From an uncultured Clostridia bacterium (lineage in GTDB: Bacteria; Bacillota; Clostridia; Christensenellales; Borkfalkiaceae): a stretch of 64,000 nt of DNA. Both the position numbers and the translations under genes were made by a program. Position 1 is the stretch's first letter. Each line of letters opens with the position of its first letter. This document shows positions 50,907-60,780 of the stretch, piece by piece. The notes beneath the pieces are model-generated. The model was not told the origin of the DNA. It did not search any database and saw nothing but the letters and a program-made list of their open reading frames with translations. The stretch covers positions 1-64,000 of the forward strand of contig CANQMX010000005.1 of the NCBI GenBank assembly GCA_947625095.1. The letters run 5' to 3'.

Positions 50907-53900
50907 CTCGATCTCCTCTTCTTTTTCTCCTTGATGGCGCGGATCTCAAGCGCCATGACGGCGACCCCGAGCACGAGCGCCGCGGCGGCGAGGCCGATGG
51001 GCGTCATGAGCGGCGTGTTCGCATAGGTGAAGGCAATCGTGGAGAGGCCGTCCATCGTAATGACGATGTAGTCCCCCTCCACCGTATAATCGATCGCGAC
51101 GATCTCCATATTCTCCCCTTCGCCCCGCACGGAAAAAACGCCAAACCCGTTTCCGCGCAACTCCTCGGGAATGAGCAGCCTTACCGTCACGCGTTCGGAG
51201 GTCGCCACCCGCGCGCCGTCCTTATAGAAATCAATATCGTATGCCTTTGCAAGCCCGCCGCCGAACGCCCCGCCCGCGACCATGACGCTCCCCAAAGCCT
51301 TTGCGCTCTGCCGCATACGCAGTTCCAACGTGGGGTCAAGCCCCGCCGCGCTTTCCACGATGACGTCGGGCGCTTCGCCCTGCTCCCCTTCGAGGTGCGA
51401 CTGCATCTGCACGCGCAATATGGTGAGCGTCGCGCTGCGCGAAGGGATCTCCATATAGTTGTCGAAGTCGCCCTCAAAGTACGCGACGACCGCATAGACG
51501 CCCGGCTCCGTCCTGCCGTTGCCCGTGTAATGCGCCCAAACGCCCGCGGGAAGCCCCGTCGCCGCCAGGCTGTGCGCCGAGCCGTCCCACCTGAACACGC
51601 CGTCCGCAAAGTCCGCCTCGCCCATATCGTAGACGGCGCGCCCGATCGTGAAGGCGTATTCAAAGGCGGCAAGCGTGTAATTTCCGCTCTCCGCGCCCAC
51701 GAGCGCGACGGTCACGGTGTAGTCGCCCGCGAGCGTGGGAAGTTCTCCGCCCGCAAACGCCGCGCCGCCGTTCGCAACGCCCGCATAGGAGAGGATGGAA
51801 ATTTCCACCTCGTCGTCCCACAGGACGCCCTCCGCAAGGCGCGCCGCGGGGTCGTTCGCGCCGCCATAGACGAGGCCGTCGAACGCGCCGAAGTCGGCCG
51901 CAAGCGTGCGCGGGGACACGGTGTATTCCGCGGAAACGAGCGTGATGAGATAATTGGGATTTTCCCACACGACCTGCACCGCATACCCGCCCGCGGCCAT
52001 GCGCGCATCGAGCAAAACGCCGCCGCTCCCCTTCCGCAGGGAATAGGAAAGCCCGAGGTCCGCAAACGTCTCGCCGCGCTTGCCGTACCAAGCCCCCTCA
52101 ACGCCGCCCGAGCGAACGGCGGAGAGCGTCACCTGCTCCGCAAGCGGCAGAGGCGTTGCGCCGTATGTGTGCCCCTCGAACGAGAGGGTCAGATCGATCT
52201 TCCGCGGAACGATCTCGAAGTCGGGCTGCACATCGCCGTACCAGCGGAAGCGGATATAGTGGCTCTCCTCGCCGTCTTTGAGATAGCGGACTCCGATGCG
52301 GTATACGCCCACGGGCAGGCGGTCTCCGTTGTCCGTTTCGCCGAGTTCGTGCGTCACACCCAATTCGTCGATGAGATAGAAGGTGAAATAGCGTTTGTTG
52401 AGCCGCTCCCCCAACATGGTACCCTCGTCGCCCGCCGCGCCCGCCACGACTTCGCGGATGTGCGCATACAATCTATCGCGCAAGACGTCCTGCGTGTGGG
52501 CGGCGTCGCCGTATTCCACGTTGTGGAAATGTCCGTCCACGATGCTCTCATCCAGACGGATCGTGATCTCCTCATGGTAGATGTGCACGGTATAATACCC
52601 GTAGTAGGTGTTGTGGTTCGCGCCCTCGATCCTGATATAGACGCAGTAGCCCTTGGGCGTATTCACATACATATCGGCGTTCGCCGCGTGCCACATATCC
52701 GCGTGTTCGCCCCGCTTCAACGCCTTGAAGAACGCCACGATCGCGCCTTCGTCGTGCGCGCTCTCCGCGTGCTCGGTCACGATATAGGAGACCTTCACCA
52801 CGTCGCCGCCGGGAACGGTGAACGGGAACTCCGCGCTGCTCTGGTCGGGCAGGGCGAGGTCGTGCCGCTCGCCGCCCGTGTGATACAAAAATTCCCGATC
52901 TTTGAGCGCAGCGAATTTTTCATTCTCCTCGATATCCGCGGCGGAGATCGTGAAAGTAACCGTCAATTCATCCTGTGCGCCGCCCGCCCAGCAGTAATTT
53001 ATGAGGTCTCTGAGCGCCACCCTCATGGGATATACGCCCGCATTTCTGGCGGTCAGCGAGGCGCTCTTTCGATCGACGCCGTCGCCCGAAGCCGACATCG
53101 TCGCAAAATCAAAGCCGCTCGCCTCAAACAGGTGCTCTTCGCCGTCGTAGACGATGGTGCGATCGCCCGTGGGCCTTTCAAGTTCGACCCTTGCAATGGT
53201 GTACGAAAAACTTTCCCGCCCGAGCGTATAGTTGCGCTTTGCCCTGCCCTTGAGTTCAAGGCGAACGTCATACGTCCCCGCATCTTTCGGCAGAAGGCGT
53301 TGGTCGACGCCGTCATATTTTACGCCGCCGTAAAACACGTCGTAATCCTCGCCACGGCGCAGCGTCTCGCCCGCGACGCCTTCCAGCGTTTCGAGAAGTT
53401 CGCGCGCCGCCCCGCTGTACTGCCCGCCCGAAGGCGTCTCGTAGACGATATTTGCGCGCGTCACCGTGTACCGCGCGCCCTCCGGCTCTCCCACAATGCG
53501 ATAGTCGCCGCTCTCCCAAACGATGACAATGGTATATTCGCCCGCCTCCATGGCGCTGAAATATTCTGCCGCCGCGCCGCTGCCCGATCGGAAGCGGTAG
53601 GAAAAGTCGAGCGCGTCGTCGGGGTTTCCGTACCAAACTCCGCCGCCCACGCGCACCGCGCTCGCCGCGATCTCGCCGTGCCGCCCGTCGCCATAGACGT
53701 TGGTGCGCGCGCCCGTGAGGGTCACCTTTATCTCGCGCGGCGTCACCGTGACGTCGCCCGCCGTGTAGAAAACGTCGTAATTTCCGACCGCCCTGCGCTC
53801 CGCGCGCACCGTTGCGCCCCGCTCGCCCGCGTGCGTGCCGCCCTGCGCGTACCCGTCAAAGACGTATTCCCCCGCGGCCAGAACGGCGGCAGTCATCGCC

Positions 53901-56900
53901 TCCGCGTCCTCCCACGGGGTAAGACCGCCCGCGATTTTCGCGCCGACGTTCCCCCGCCCGAGCGCGTCTCCATACACGACTTCGGCGAAGAGGTCTACGG
54001 TGAGCGGCCGCGGCGTTACCGTATATATCGCGCCGCCGACTTGAACTATCGTATAATTTTCGTTGGCGCAAGTGACGGCAACGGAGTACTGCCCAACGTC
54101 CATCCTCTCGTCGAGCGAAAGCCCCGTCTGCCCGTCGCGCGCAAAGGTGAAGCCAAGCCCCAGCCCCTCTACGGTGTCCTTCCCGAACAGCCCCTCTTCG
54201 TTCACCGTGTTGTTCTCGGGCGCGTTCTTGCAGGCGACGCGCGGAAGGATGCTCCCGAACTCGCTTTCCCCGTAGACGTGCGTCCTGCTCCCGCCGAGGG
54301 TGAGGATAAGGGCGCGCGGGCTTACCGTCATGGTGGGCGCGCTGCCGCCCTCCCACACAAATTCGATGTAGCCGCTCTCCTCGTCCGCCGCGTTCGGCTT
54401 GGCATAGCGCACGTGCAGGGCATATGTCGCGTTCGCGGCGAGGGGGTCGCCGATCGCATACTCCCTTCCGCCCGCCGCGTCCGTGAAGTAGAATTGGAAG
54501 TAGTCCTTTTCCGCCTTGAACTGCGCCTTTTTGTTCTCGGAGAGGGTGCCGTCCTCCGCGGTCGCCGTTATGCTCTCGATCCGCTCAAACACCAGATCGA
54601 ACAGCGAACTGTACGTGTGCGGCACGTCGCCGTATTCGCACGTAAAATCGAGGCCGCCCTCCGCCATCTTGATGATGAGCCGTTCGTGGTAGATGTGCAG
54701 GGTGTAATACCCGTAATAGGTCGCATGGTTGGGGGCTTTCGCCTCGAAGAACACGCAGTACCAGCCCGGCTCTCTTGCGGGCGCGGCGCGGTCGGAATAT
54801 CCAACGCCTTCAAGTTCCTCCGCACCCGCGCAGAGAAGGGCAAGATAGCCCTCTATCTTCTTCCTGAACTCCTCGTGCAGCGCGCCGCCCTCCGCGTGCG
54901 AGAGAACGATGTACCGCAGCGCCACTTTATTTACGATGCCGTTGTCGTTGCCTCGGAGGATGAGCGGGAAGGCGGCATCGCCCTGCGCGGGCAGTTCAAG
55001 CGACTGCGCCGCCCTATCGTCGGCGGAATACAGCGCGCTGCGCGATTTTTCAAAGCCCCGCGTGAAGTCCTCCGCGATCGCCGCTGGCAGGATCTCGTAT
55101 CCGAATTGCCGCTCGCCCACGATGGTATAGTTCGCGGCGGTCTGGGAGGAGGAGAGCGCCACCTCGGCAAGATATCTGCCTGCGTCGCAGGGGAGCAAGC
55201 CGCCGAACGCCGCGCCGTCGGGCGAGTACTTCACCGTATAATCGTCGCCAAGCGCGAGCGCGTCCCCATAGTACAGATTGCCGAAGGTGACGCTCACGCC
55301 CTGCCCGCGACCCGTGTAAACCGTGCGTACCATGTCCGCCTTCGCGGTGATCTCGCGCCGCTCGATGACGAGCGTGCACCCCATGTACGAGATGGCGTAG
55401 TTCTCGGTCATGCCCCTCGCGTTTACCGTGATATCCCTGCGCAACGCGGACATACCCGCCTTGTAACCGCCGAAGTCAAAGGTGGCCGCCGCCTTGGCCG
55501 CCCCTTCGATATCCGCCCTTTTGTCGCCGTTTTTCAGTTGGTTTTCGTCCGCCACCGTAACGCGCACGTTGTCCGCGCCGACCTCCTCGCCGTAGGTGAC
55601 GCGCGCCGCGAGGAGCACGGTGAGGCTTGCCCTCTCCACGCGGTACGCTGCGCTCTCCGCCTCAACGATGTAGTTGTCGTCCGCCCAAACAAGTTCGACG
55701 GTGTAATCGCCTGCGGGCGCGCCCGCGTCCAGCGCGCGGCTTCCGCCCGCCCATTTGAGCGCGTACTCCGCGCCCCGTTCCAGCGCCTCCGCGTCGGCAG
55801 CACTCCCGTACCAAGCCGCGCCGATCACTTCATTGCCCTCGCCGTCCACGCGCACCGCACGCAATATGGGTCGCGCGGGAGTATCGCCGTAGACGTGTTG
55901 CAGCGCGCCGCCGAGCGTCACCCTTATCCTGCGCGGCGTGACGTTGAGATTGCCCTCCGCGCTCTCATAGAGGACGGCGTAGTTGGGGATCTCCCCCTGC
56001 GCGGCGGCCGTCATTCGATACCTTCCCACCTTGGTTGCGCCCGCCGCATAGCCGCCGAAGTCGAAGGAGGCTGCCGCCCGCGCCGCCGCAAGCACTTCCG
56101 CCGCGTCGTCGCCCCCAACAAGCCCCGTCCTCACCGCAAGCCGCACGTTTTCCGCGCCGATCTCGTCGCCGTAGACGACCTCCGCCGTCACCGTCACGGC
56201 GAGCGGCTTTCTCTCAACGGTGTAGGCCGTGCCGTCCGCGCCCACGATTTGGTAATTTCTTGCAAGCGCGCTGCCGCCCGCCCATTGCACGATGACGGTG
56301 TACTCGCCCGCCGCCATGCGCGCGTCATATTCCCTTCCGCCGTCCGTGCCTTTTTGGAAGGTGTATGCAAGTTGCCCGTTCAGCCCCGCTCTGTCCGCGT
56401 CCGTCGCGTACCAATTTCCCGCGCTGTCCGCACGCGTCGCGTCCGCCTCGATCTCCCCGTGCACGGCGTCGCCGTACGTGTTCGTGCGCGCCCCTTTCAG
56501 CGTCACGCGGATCTTGCGTTTTTCCACGTCTACCTTCCCGTCGATGAAGGTCACCTTGTAGTTATCGAGTTCCACGGCGTCGGCGCTCACCATGGCGTCC
56601 ATTGCGCCCGCGCCCGTCACGCCCGCCGTGTAGTTGAATTTGAACGCCGCGCCCACCTTCTCCTTTGCCGCCCGTTCGATGTCCGCCCGCCTGTCGTCAT
56701 ATTGCAGCCCGTCCGCGATCGTCACGGTCACATTGCTCTCGTCCATCTCGTCGCCGTAGACGACGCGCGCGGAGAGGCTCGCCCGCAGGGGCGCGCGGTT
56801 GACTGTAAATTCCCTTGTCGCCTCGATGCCCTCGTAGTTCTCGTTGCCCTCTACGCTCGCCCGCACATAGTACGTGCCCGCGGCGGTGGGCGCAGTGCCC

Positions 56901-59407
56901 GTAAAGCTGCCCTCGCCGTCCGCCGAATAGGTGAACGTCACTTTGCCGAAGTAGGGCGTCGCGGTGGGCGCGTTTGCGCTTTCGCCGTACGTCCAACTCT
57001 GTATGGCGAGGGCTTTCTCCCAGCCGTTCTTCGCGCGGACGATCGCATACTCCCGCGTCTCGCCCGCGATGTCGTAATTTGCGGCCTTCTCCCTGTCGCC
57101 CTCCGCGACCGTCGCCCGAAAGGCATACCTGCCCACGTTCAAAAATTCGCCGCCCGGCGAGGTCATCTCCACGTCGAATATGATCGTCCCGTCCGTTCCC
57201 TCGCCCTTTGCGCTCGCCCGCGGCGTTGCAATGCCGCCGTTCGCGTAGGAATATGTGTACTGCACATCGCTGCCCGACCACTCCACCACGAGGCGCGCCC
57301 TGCCGATCTCATACTCCCTTTCGAGGTTTCCCGTCAGTTCGTAGTTGTGCCCGTCGGCGTCGGTAAGCGCGGCCGTGAAGGTGTACTTCCCCGCATTGCG
57401 GAATTGCCCGCCGCCCTTGATCGCCACGGCGAGCACGGCTCTCCCGCCGTCCGCCGTCGCCGCGGGGTACTCCTCCTCGGGAATTTCCTCGCCGCGATAG
57501 GTGTACGTCCTGCCCTCCCACGCCGCGGTCACGCGCTTTTTGGAAACGGTCACGGCAAATTTTGCCGTACCCATGTCCAAGGTGTAGTTCTTGCTCCGCG
57601 CGCCGTCCGCGGGGTCGAACGCCGCCGCAAGGGTGTAGTCCCCCGCCACCGTGAACGCGTTATCCGCGCCCCACGCGGGGTGCGCAAATACGGTGACGAC
57701 GAGGGTGAACCTCTCCCCGTTCACGCCGTCCGCAAACGCCTCGGGCAGAGCGAGCGCCGCGCCCGAATATTCGTATTCCCCCGCCGTCCACGTCACGCCC
57801 ACTTTCAGCGGCTCTACTTTGAGCGTGCCGCGCCTGTAATCGAATTCGTAGTTGTCGGAGGCAAGCCCCTGCGGCACAATGTCGTAGTCGCCCGCGTTCG
57901 CAAACTTTTTATAGCCGCCGAACGTGTATTCAAGCGCCCCGCCGAGGGCGTCCTCCCCCTCGCCGTTTACAAAGCCCGCGTACTCCACGCCGCCGTCCGC
58001 GGCCTCGTCGCCGTAGCAGATCGTCCTGTCCTTCGCCGTCACGGTGAGTTTCGCCCTTTCTATCGTGAAGCCCCTCTCCCCGTCCGCCGCCAGCGTGTAG
58101 TTGTCCGCGCCCGTGCCTTCAAGCGCCGCCGCCTTCACCGTATACGTTCCCGCGAGCGCGGGCTTTTCCGTCCCCTCGGGGAGGGCAACGTTGCCGTTCG
58201 TCGTCCCGCCGAAATGCAATAGCGCCGTCACCGCGTCGCCGTTTACGATCCCCTCGAGGGTCGCCGAAAACGTGCCGACGTTCCCATACGTCAAATCTTC
58301 GGGCAGGGCAATTTTCGCTTTCAATCCCCGCCGCGCAACGGTGTACGCGTCCCTTCCTTCATATCTGATATCCCACACCTTATAATTTTCGTTCCCGCAC
58401 TTCACGCCGACGGCATACTCCCCCGCGGGCGTCGTCGCGCTCGGCGCAAACGCCAAGCCCTGCGCCGAATAATAGGAAAGTTTGAGAATGGAAATATCGT
58501 CCTTATCCCCCACGTACCAACGGTTTTCGTGAAACGCCTTTACGCTCACCCATTCCCCGGGGTCATCGCCGTACGTCCCCTCGCGAAAGGTCAGCGTCAG
58601 AGCGATCTCGCGCGGGAGAATGGTGAGTTTGCACCCCTCAAATACAACGGTCTGGTTGCCGAGTTCAAGCGGTTCGGCGGTCACGTCAAACCTTCCCGAC
58701 TCCGCAACTTCCGCCCCCACGGTATACCCGCCGAAATCAAATTTTATCTCTTGGTTTTCCCTCGCTTTCTCCAACTTTTCGAGAACGTTCTCGTCCGCCC
58801 CCGAAAAGACCATTTTCGCGTCGTAAATCTCGTCGCCGTATTCCACCGTCGCGCTCTCGATCTTGATCGTCGATATTCCGTTCGTGATTTGAAATTCCAC
58901 ATACGCCGTGGCCGGAGGGTCTGCCGTATCCTCAAGCACAAACATTTCTACACGATAATAGCCCCTCGCAACAGCCGGCCCCATGCTCCACGTATAGTCC
59001 GAAGGATCGTCAAGACTATACCAATAATCGATTATTAATTCCCCGGGGAATTCCTCTGCGCCCTCGATCTTCACCGAAACTTCAAACGCCTCGCCCGTGT
59101 AGGGAACTTGCGCGGGTGCGTCCAGCGTGGCGGTTACCGTCCTTGCGCCGTCCCGCGCTTCGTCATGGGTGGAGGAGGTGCACGTCGCCGTGAGAACAGC
59201 CCCCTCCGCGCTGTATTTCCACTTATCGGTGTGCGCAGAACTTACCGCCGTGCTCTCCGCTTCGCTCGCCACCGTGCTCCATTCGGCCGCCGCGCTCTCC
59301 GCCTGCGCGCCCCTTGCGCCGACCGCGGCGACCGATGCCCCCATCGCCGCGCACGCCATCATCGCAAAGGCAAGTCCCATTATGAAAAATTTACGGTTCC
59401 TATTCAT
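50903..59407 (-). CDS. Giant MBG-repeat cell-surface protein
   Basis: 2834 aa from the ATG at 59407. A signal peptide (about 1-35, ending ARGAQAES) is followed by more than twenty Ig-like MBG-type units, recognised by V-x-YGD-x-x-x-x-NV and by R-x-I-x-VTL-x-G-x-x-x-x-YGD alternating with GEYTV-type and YTVxRxPL linkers. Two long non-MBG modules (about 180 residues each) interrupt the array, and both contain YYGYYTxHIYHE. A C-terminal transmembrane helix with IKEKKKRRSR anchors it; there is no LPxTG. MBG arrays build long stalks in adhesins. Gene codon use matches the host. It has its own promoter at 59525-59554 and a 0A box. Confidence 0.88.
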   Translation of the reverse strand: MNRNRKFFIMGLAFAMMACAAMGASVAAVGARGAQAESAAAEWSTVASEAESTAVSSAHTDKWKYSAEGAVLTATCTSSTHDEARDGARTVTATLDAPAQVPYTGEAFEVSVKIEGAEEFPGELIIDYWYSLDDPSDYTWSMGPAVARGYYRVEMFVLEDTADPPATAYVEFQITNGISTIKIESATVEYGDEIYDAKMVFSGADENVLEKLEKARENQEIKFDFGGYTVGAEVAESGRFDVTAEPLELGNQTVVFEGCKLTILPREIALTLTFREGTYGDDPGEWVSVKAFHENRWYVGDKDDISILKLSYYSAQGLAFAPSATTPAGEYAVGVKCGNENYKVWDIRYEGRDAYTVARRGLKAKIALPEDLTYGNVGTFSATLEGIVNGDAVTALLHFGGTTNGNVALPEGTEKPALAGTYTVKAAALEGTGADNYTLAADGERGFTIERAKLTVTAKDRTICYGDEAADGGVEYAGFVNGEGEDALGGALEYTFGGYKKFANAGDYDIVPQGLASDNYEFDYRRGTLKVEPLKVGVTWTAGEYEYSGAALALPEAFADGVNGERFTLVVTVFAHPAWGADNAFTVAGDYTLAAAFDPADGARSKNYTLDMGTAKFAVTVSKKRVTAAWEGRTYTYRGEEIPEEEYPAATADGGRAVLAVAIKGGGQFRNAGKYTFTAALTDADGHNYELTGNLEREYEIGRARLVVEWSGSDVQYTYSYANGGIATPRASAKGEGTDGTIIFDVEMTSPGGEFLNVGRYAFRATVAEGDREKAANYDIAGETREYAIVRAKNGWEKALAIQSWTYGESANAPTATPYFGKVTFTYSADGEGSFTGTAPTAAGTYYVRASVEGNENYEGIEATREFTVNRAPLRASLSARVVYGDEMDESNVTVTIADGLQYDDRRADIERAAKEKVGAAFKFNYTAGVTGAGAMDAMVSADAVELDNYKVTFIDGKVDVEKRKIRVTLKGARTNTYGDAVHGEIEADATRADSAGNWYATDADRAGLNGQLAYTFQKGTDGGREYDARMAAGEYTVIVQWAGGSALARNYQIVGADGTAYTVERKPLAVTVTAEVVYGDEIGAENVRLAVRTGLVGGDDAAEVLAAARAAASFDFGGYAAGATKVGRYRMTAAAQGEIPNYAVLYESAEGNLNVTPRRIRVTLGGALQHVYGDTPARPILRAVRVDGEGNEVIGAAWYGSAADAEALERGAEYALKWAGGSRALDAGAPAGDYTVELVWADDNYIVEAESAAYRVERASLTVLLAARVTYGEEVGADNVRVTVADENQLKNGDKRADIEGAAKAAATFDFGGYKAGMSALRRDITVNARGMTENYAISYMGCTLVIERREITAKADMVRTVYTGRGQGVSVTFGNLYYGDALALGDDYTVKYSPDGAAFGGLLPCDAGRYLAEVALSSSQTAANYTIVGERQFGYEILPAAIAEDFTRGFEKSRSALYSADDRAAQSLELPAQGDAAFPLILRGNDNGIVNKVALRYIVLSHAEGGALHEEFRKKIEGYLALLCAGAEELEGVGYSDRAAPAREPGWYCVFFEAKAPNHATYYGYYTLHIYHERLIIKMAEGGLDFTCEYGDVPHTYSSLFDLVFERIESITATAEDGTLSENKKAQFKAEKDYFQFYFTDAAGGREYAIGDPLAANATYALHVRYAKPNAADEESGYIEFVWEGGSAPTMTVSPRALILTLGGSRTHVYGESEFGSILPRVACKNAPENNTVNEEGLFGKDTVEGLGLGFTFARDGQTGLSLDERMDVGQYSVAVTCANENYTIVQVGGAIYTVTPRPLTVDLFAEVVYGDALGRGNVGAKIAGGLTPWEDAEAMTAAVLAAGEYVFDGYAQGGTHAGERGATVRAERRAVGNYDVFYTAGDVTVTPREIKVTLTGARTNVYGDGRHGEIAASAVRVGGGVWYGNPDDALDFSYRFRSGSGAAAEYFSAMEAGEYTIVIVWESGDYRIVGEPEGARYTVTRANIVYETPSGGQYSGAARELLETLEGVAGETLRRGEDYDVFYGGVKYDGVDQRLLPKDAGTYDVRLELKGRAKRNYTLGRESFSYTIARVELERPTGDRTIVYDGEEHLFEASGFDFATMSASGDGVDRKSASLTARNAGVYPMRVALRDLINYCWAGGAQDELTVTFTISAADIEENEKFAALKDREFLYHTGGERHDLALPDQSSAEFPFTVPGGDVVKVSYIVTEHAESAHDEGAIVAFFKALKRGEHADMWHAANADMYVNTPKGYCVYIRIEGANHNTYYGYYTVHIYHEEITIRLDESIVDGHFHNVEYGDAAHTQDVLRDRLYAHIREVVAGAAGDEGTMLGERLNKRYFTFYLIDELGVTHELGETDNGDRLPVGVYRIGVRYLKDGEESHYIRFRWYGDVQPDFEIVPRKIDLTLSFEGHTYGATPLPLAEQVTLSAVRSGGVEGAWYGKRGETFADLGLSYSLRKGSGGVLLDARMAAGGYAVQVVWENPNYLITLVSAEYTVSPRTLAADFGAFDGLVYGGANDPAARLAEGVLWDDEVEISILSYAGVANGGAAFAGGELPTLAGDYTVTVALVGAESGNYTLAAFEYAFTIGRAVYDMGEADFADGVFRWDGSAHSLAATGLPAGVWAHYTGNGRTEPGVYAVVAYFEGDFDNYMEIPSRSATLTILRVQMQSHLEGEQGEAPDVIVESAAGLDPTLELRMRQSAKALGSVMVAGGAFGGGLAKAYDIDFYKDGARVATSERVTVRLLIPEELRGNGFGVFSVRGEGENMEIVAIDYTVEGDYIVITMDGLSTIAFTYANTPLMTPIGLAAAALVLGVAVMALEIRAIKEKKKRRSR

Positions 59408-59488
59408 CGGCAGCCCTATTCCCCGTGTTTCATAAGATCTTCCGCCCGCGCCCTCATCTTCTGCCCCGACGGAACTCCCCACGCGAAC

Positions 59489-59498
59489 TTTGTCGAAA
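59489..59498 (+). promoter_or_regulatory. Consensus 0A box
   Basis: TTTGTCGAAA matches the Spo0A-binding consensus (core TGTCGAA). It lies about 25 nt downstream of the predicted transcription start of the giant surface protein gene, a position suited to repression. A 10-mer like this is expected by chance well under once in this window. Confidence 0.55.
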
Positions 59499-59524
59499 TT
59501 GCATATATTTCACAAATTAAAGCA

Positions 59525-59554
59525 ATTATACCACCGCGCGGCGCGGAAGGTCAA
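59525..59554 (-). promoter_or_regulatory. Promoter of the giant surface protein gene
   Basis: Minus strand TTGACC (59554-59549), 18-nt spacer, TATAAT (59530-59525). The leader is about 110 nt. Confidence 0.75.
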
Positions 59555-59623
59555 TATATGAATGAAAATTTCCGTGGCGTATATACATTTTTTGCGCCAA
59601 TATTGCAAATTTTCCCTAAATTT

Positions 59624-59640
59624 ATGCAAAATTTTTGCAT
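59624..59640. promoter_or_regulatory. Palindrome ATGCAAAA-T-TTTTGCAT
   Basis: A perfect 8-bp inverted repeat in the AT-rich upstream region of the glycosyltransferase gene, followed by TTTTTT. It could be an operator or a weak terminator-like hairpin. Confidence 0.45.
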
Positions 59641-59715
59641 TTTTTCACCGCTTTATTCTACGCCGCAGCGCACCCCGCCGCCCCGATTTTCATATGCTGT
59701 ACTTGGGGAGGCGGC

Positions 59716-60780
59716 ATGAAAATTTCCCTCTGCATGATCGTAAAAGACGAGGAAGGGACGCTTGCGCGGTGTCTTGAAAGCGTCCGTTCCCTCGCGGATG
59801 AAATTGTCGTTGTCGATACGGGTTCGGCAGACAAAACGGTGGAGATCGCAAAGCGCTATGCCGATCGCGTGGCGCATTTTGCTTGGCGGGATGATTTTTC
59901 CGCAGCCCGCAACCATGCCTTTTCGTTGGGCACGGGCGACTACCTCATGTGGCTCGATGCGGACGACGTCATTCCCCCCGCCGAGGCGGAAAAGTTCCCC
60001 GCCCTCCGCGCCCTTTTGGAGCGCGAGCGCCCCGACCTCCTGTTCTGCCCCTATGAGGCGGGCGGGCTTCTGTACTTCCGCGAGCGCTTCGTGCGCCGCG
60101 AGGCGCAGTTCAAGTGGGTGGGCAGGGTGCACGAGTGCATCGCGCCGCGCGGAAAAACGCTCCAAGCCGACTTCCGCGTCCTCCATCTCCGCGGGGAAAG
60201 GCCGTACTCCGCGCGCAATCTTCAAATCTACCGCAAGTGGGCGCGGGAAGAGCGACTCTCGCCGCGCGATCTCTTCTACTTCGGGCGTGAACTCTACTAC
60301 CACGCCGAATATGCGGAGGCGGAAAAAATACTCGCCGCCATGCTCGGCGGCGACGGTTGGTATGTCAATAAGATCGAGGCGTGCAAGGTGCTCTCGGACT
60401 GCGTTCTGAATTTGCGCGGCGCCGAGGCCTCCCTCGCGCCCCTCTTCCGCTCGCTGGAATACGGCGCGCCCCGCGCCTCCGCCCTGTGTATGTTGGGCGA
60501 CCGCCATACGCAGATGGAGCGCTTCGGCGAGGCGGTCTTTTGGTATCGCGCCGCCATGCTCTGCGAAGATCACGCCGCCGAGGGCGACTTTGAACTGCCC
60601 GCCTGCCGCGATCTCATCCCCCTCTTGGGGCTTGTCGTCTGCCATTGGGCGCTGGGCGAAAGGGAGGCGGCGTATTTATGCCATAAAAAAACGGAGGCGC
60701 TTGCGCCAACGCACCCCTCCGTCGTCTACAATCAAAAATTTTTTGCGGCTCACCGCATCAGCGACATGGCCTCCCCGTAA
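59716..60780 (+). CDS. Family 2 glycosyltransferase with C-terminal helical repeats
   Basis: 354 aa from the ATG at 59716, preceded by GGGGAGG. The GT-A core has SLCMIVKDEEGTLARCLESV, VVVDTGSADKTVEIA and the metal-binding LDADD (Asp81, Asp83). The C-terminal ~130 residues look like TPR-type helices (REELSPRDLFYFGRELYYHAEYAEAEKIL). This subtype includes enzymes that glycosylate peptides or lipid carriers. Being divergent from the giant surface protein, it might decorate that protein; this is inference from position. Its 3' end overlaps the convergent HAD gene by 31 bp. Confidence 0.88.
   Translation: MKISLCMIVKDEEGTLARCLESVRSLADEIVVVDTGSADKTVEIAKRYADRVAHFAWRDDFSAARNHAFSLGTGDYLMWLDADDVIPPAEAEKFPALRALLERERPDLLFCPYEAGGLLYFRERFVRREAQFKWVGRVHECIAPRGKTLQADFRVLHLRGERPYSARNLQIYRKWAREERLSPRDLFYFGRELYYHAEYAEAEKILAAMLGGDGWYVNKIEACKVLSDCVLNLRGAEASLAPLFRSLEYGAPRASALCMLGDRHTQMERFGEAVFWYRAAMLCEDHAAEGDFELPACRDLIPLLGLVVCHWALGEREAAYLCHKKTEALAPTHPSVVYNQKFFAAHRISDMASP

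Larger units (their letters stand above)
59408..59715. other. 308-bp divergent control region: giant surface protein / glycosyltransferase
   Basis: It holds the ~110-nt leader, 0A box and promoter of the giant gene, and a palindrome at 59624-59640 on the glycosyltransferase side. No gene is seen in it. Confidence 0.6.

Noticed and set aside
51395-58222. A 2275-residue open frame on the plus strand, antisense to the giant MBG gene
   Set aside because: It is a shadow of the GC-rich repeat gene: Arg/Ala/His-rich, no domain, no ribosome site, while the minus-strand frame has a signal peptide and repeats.
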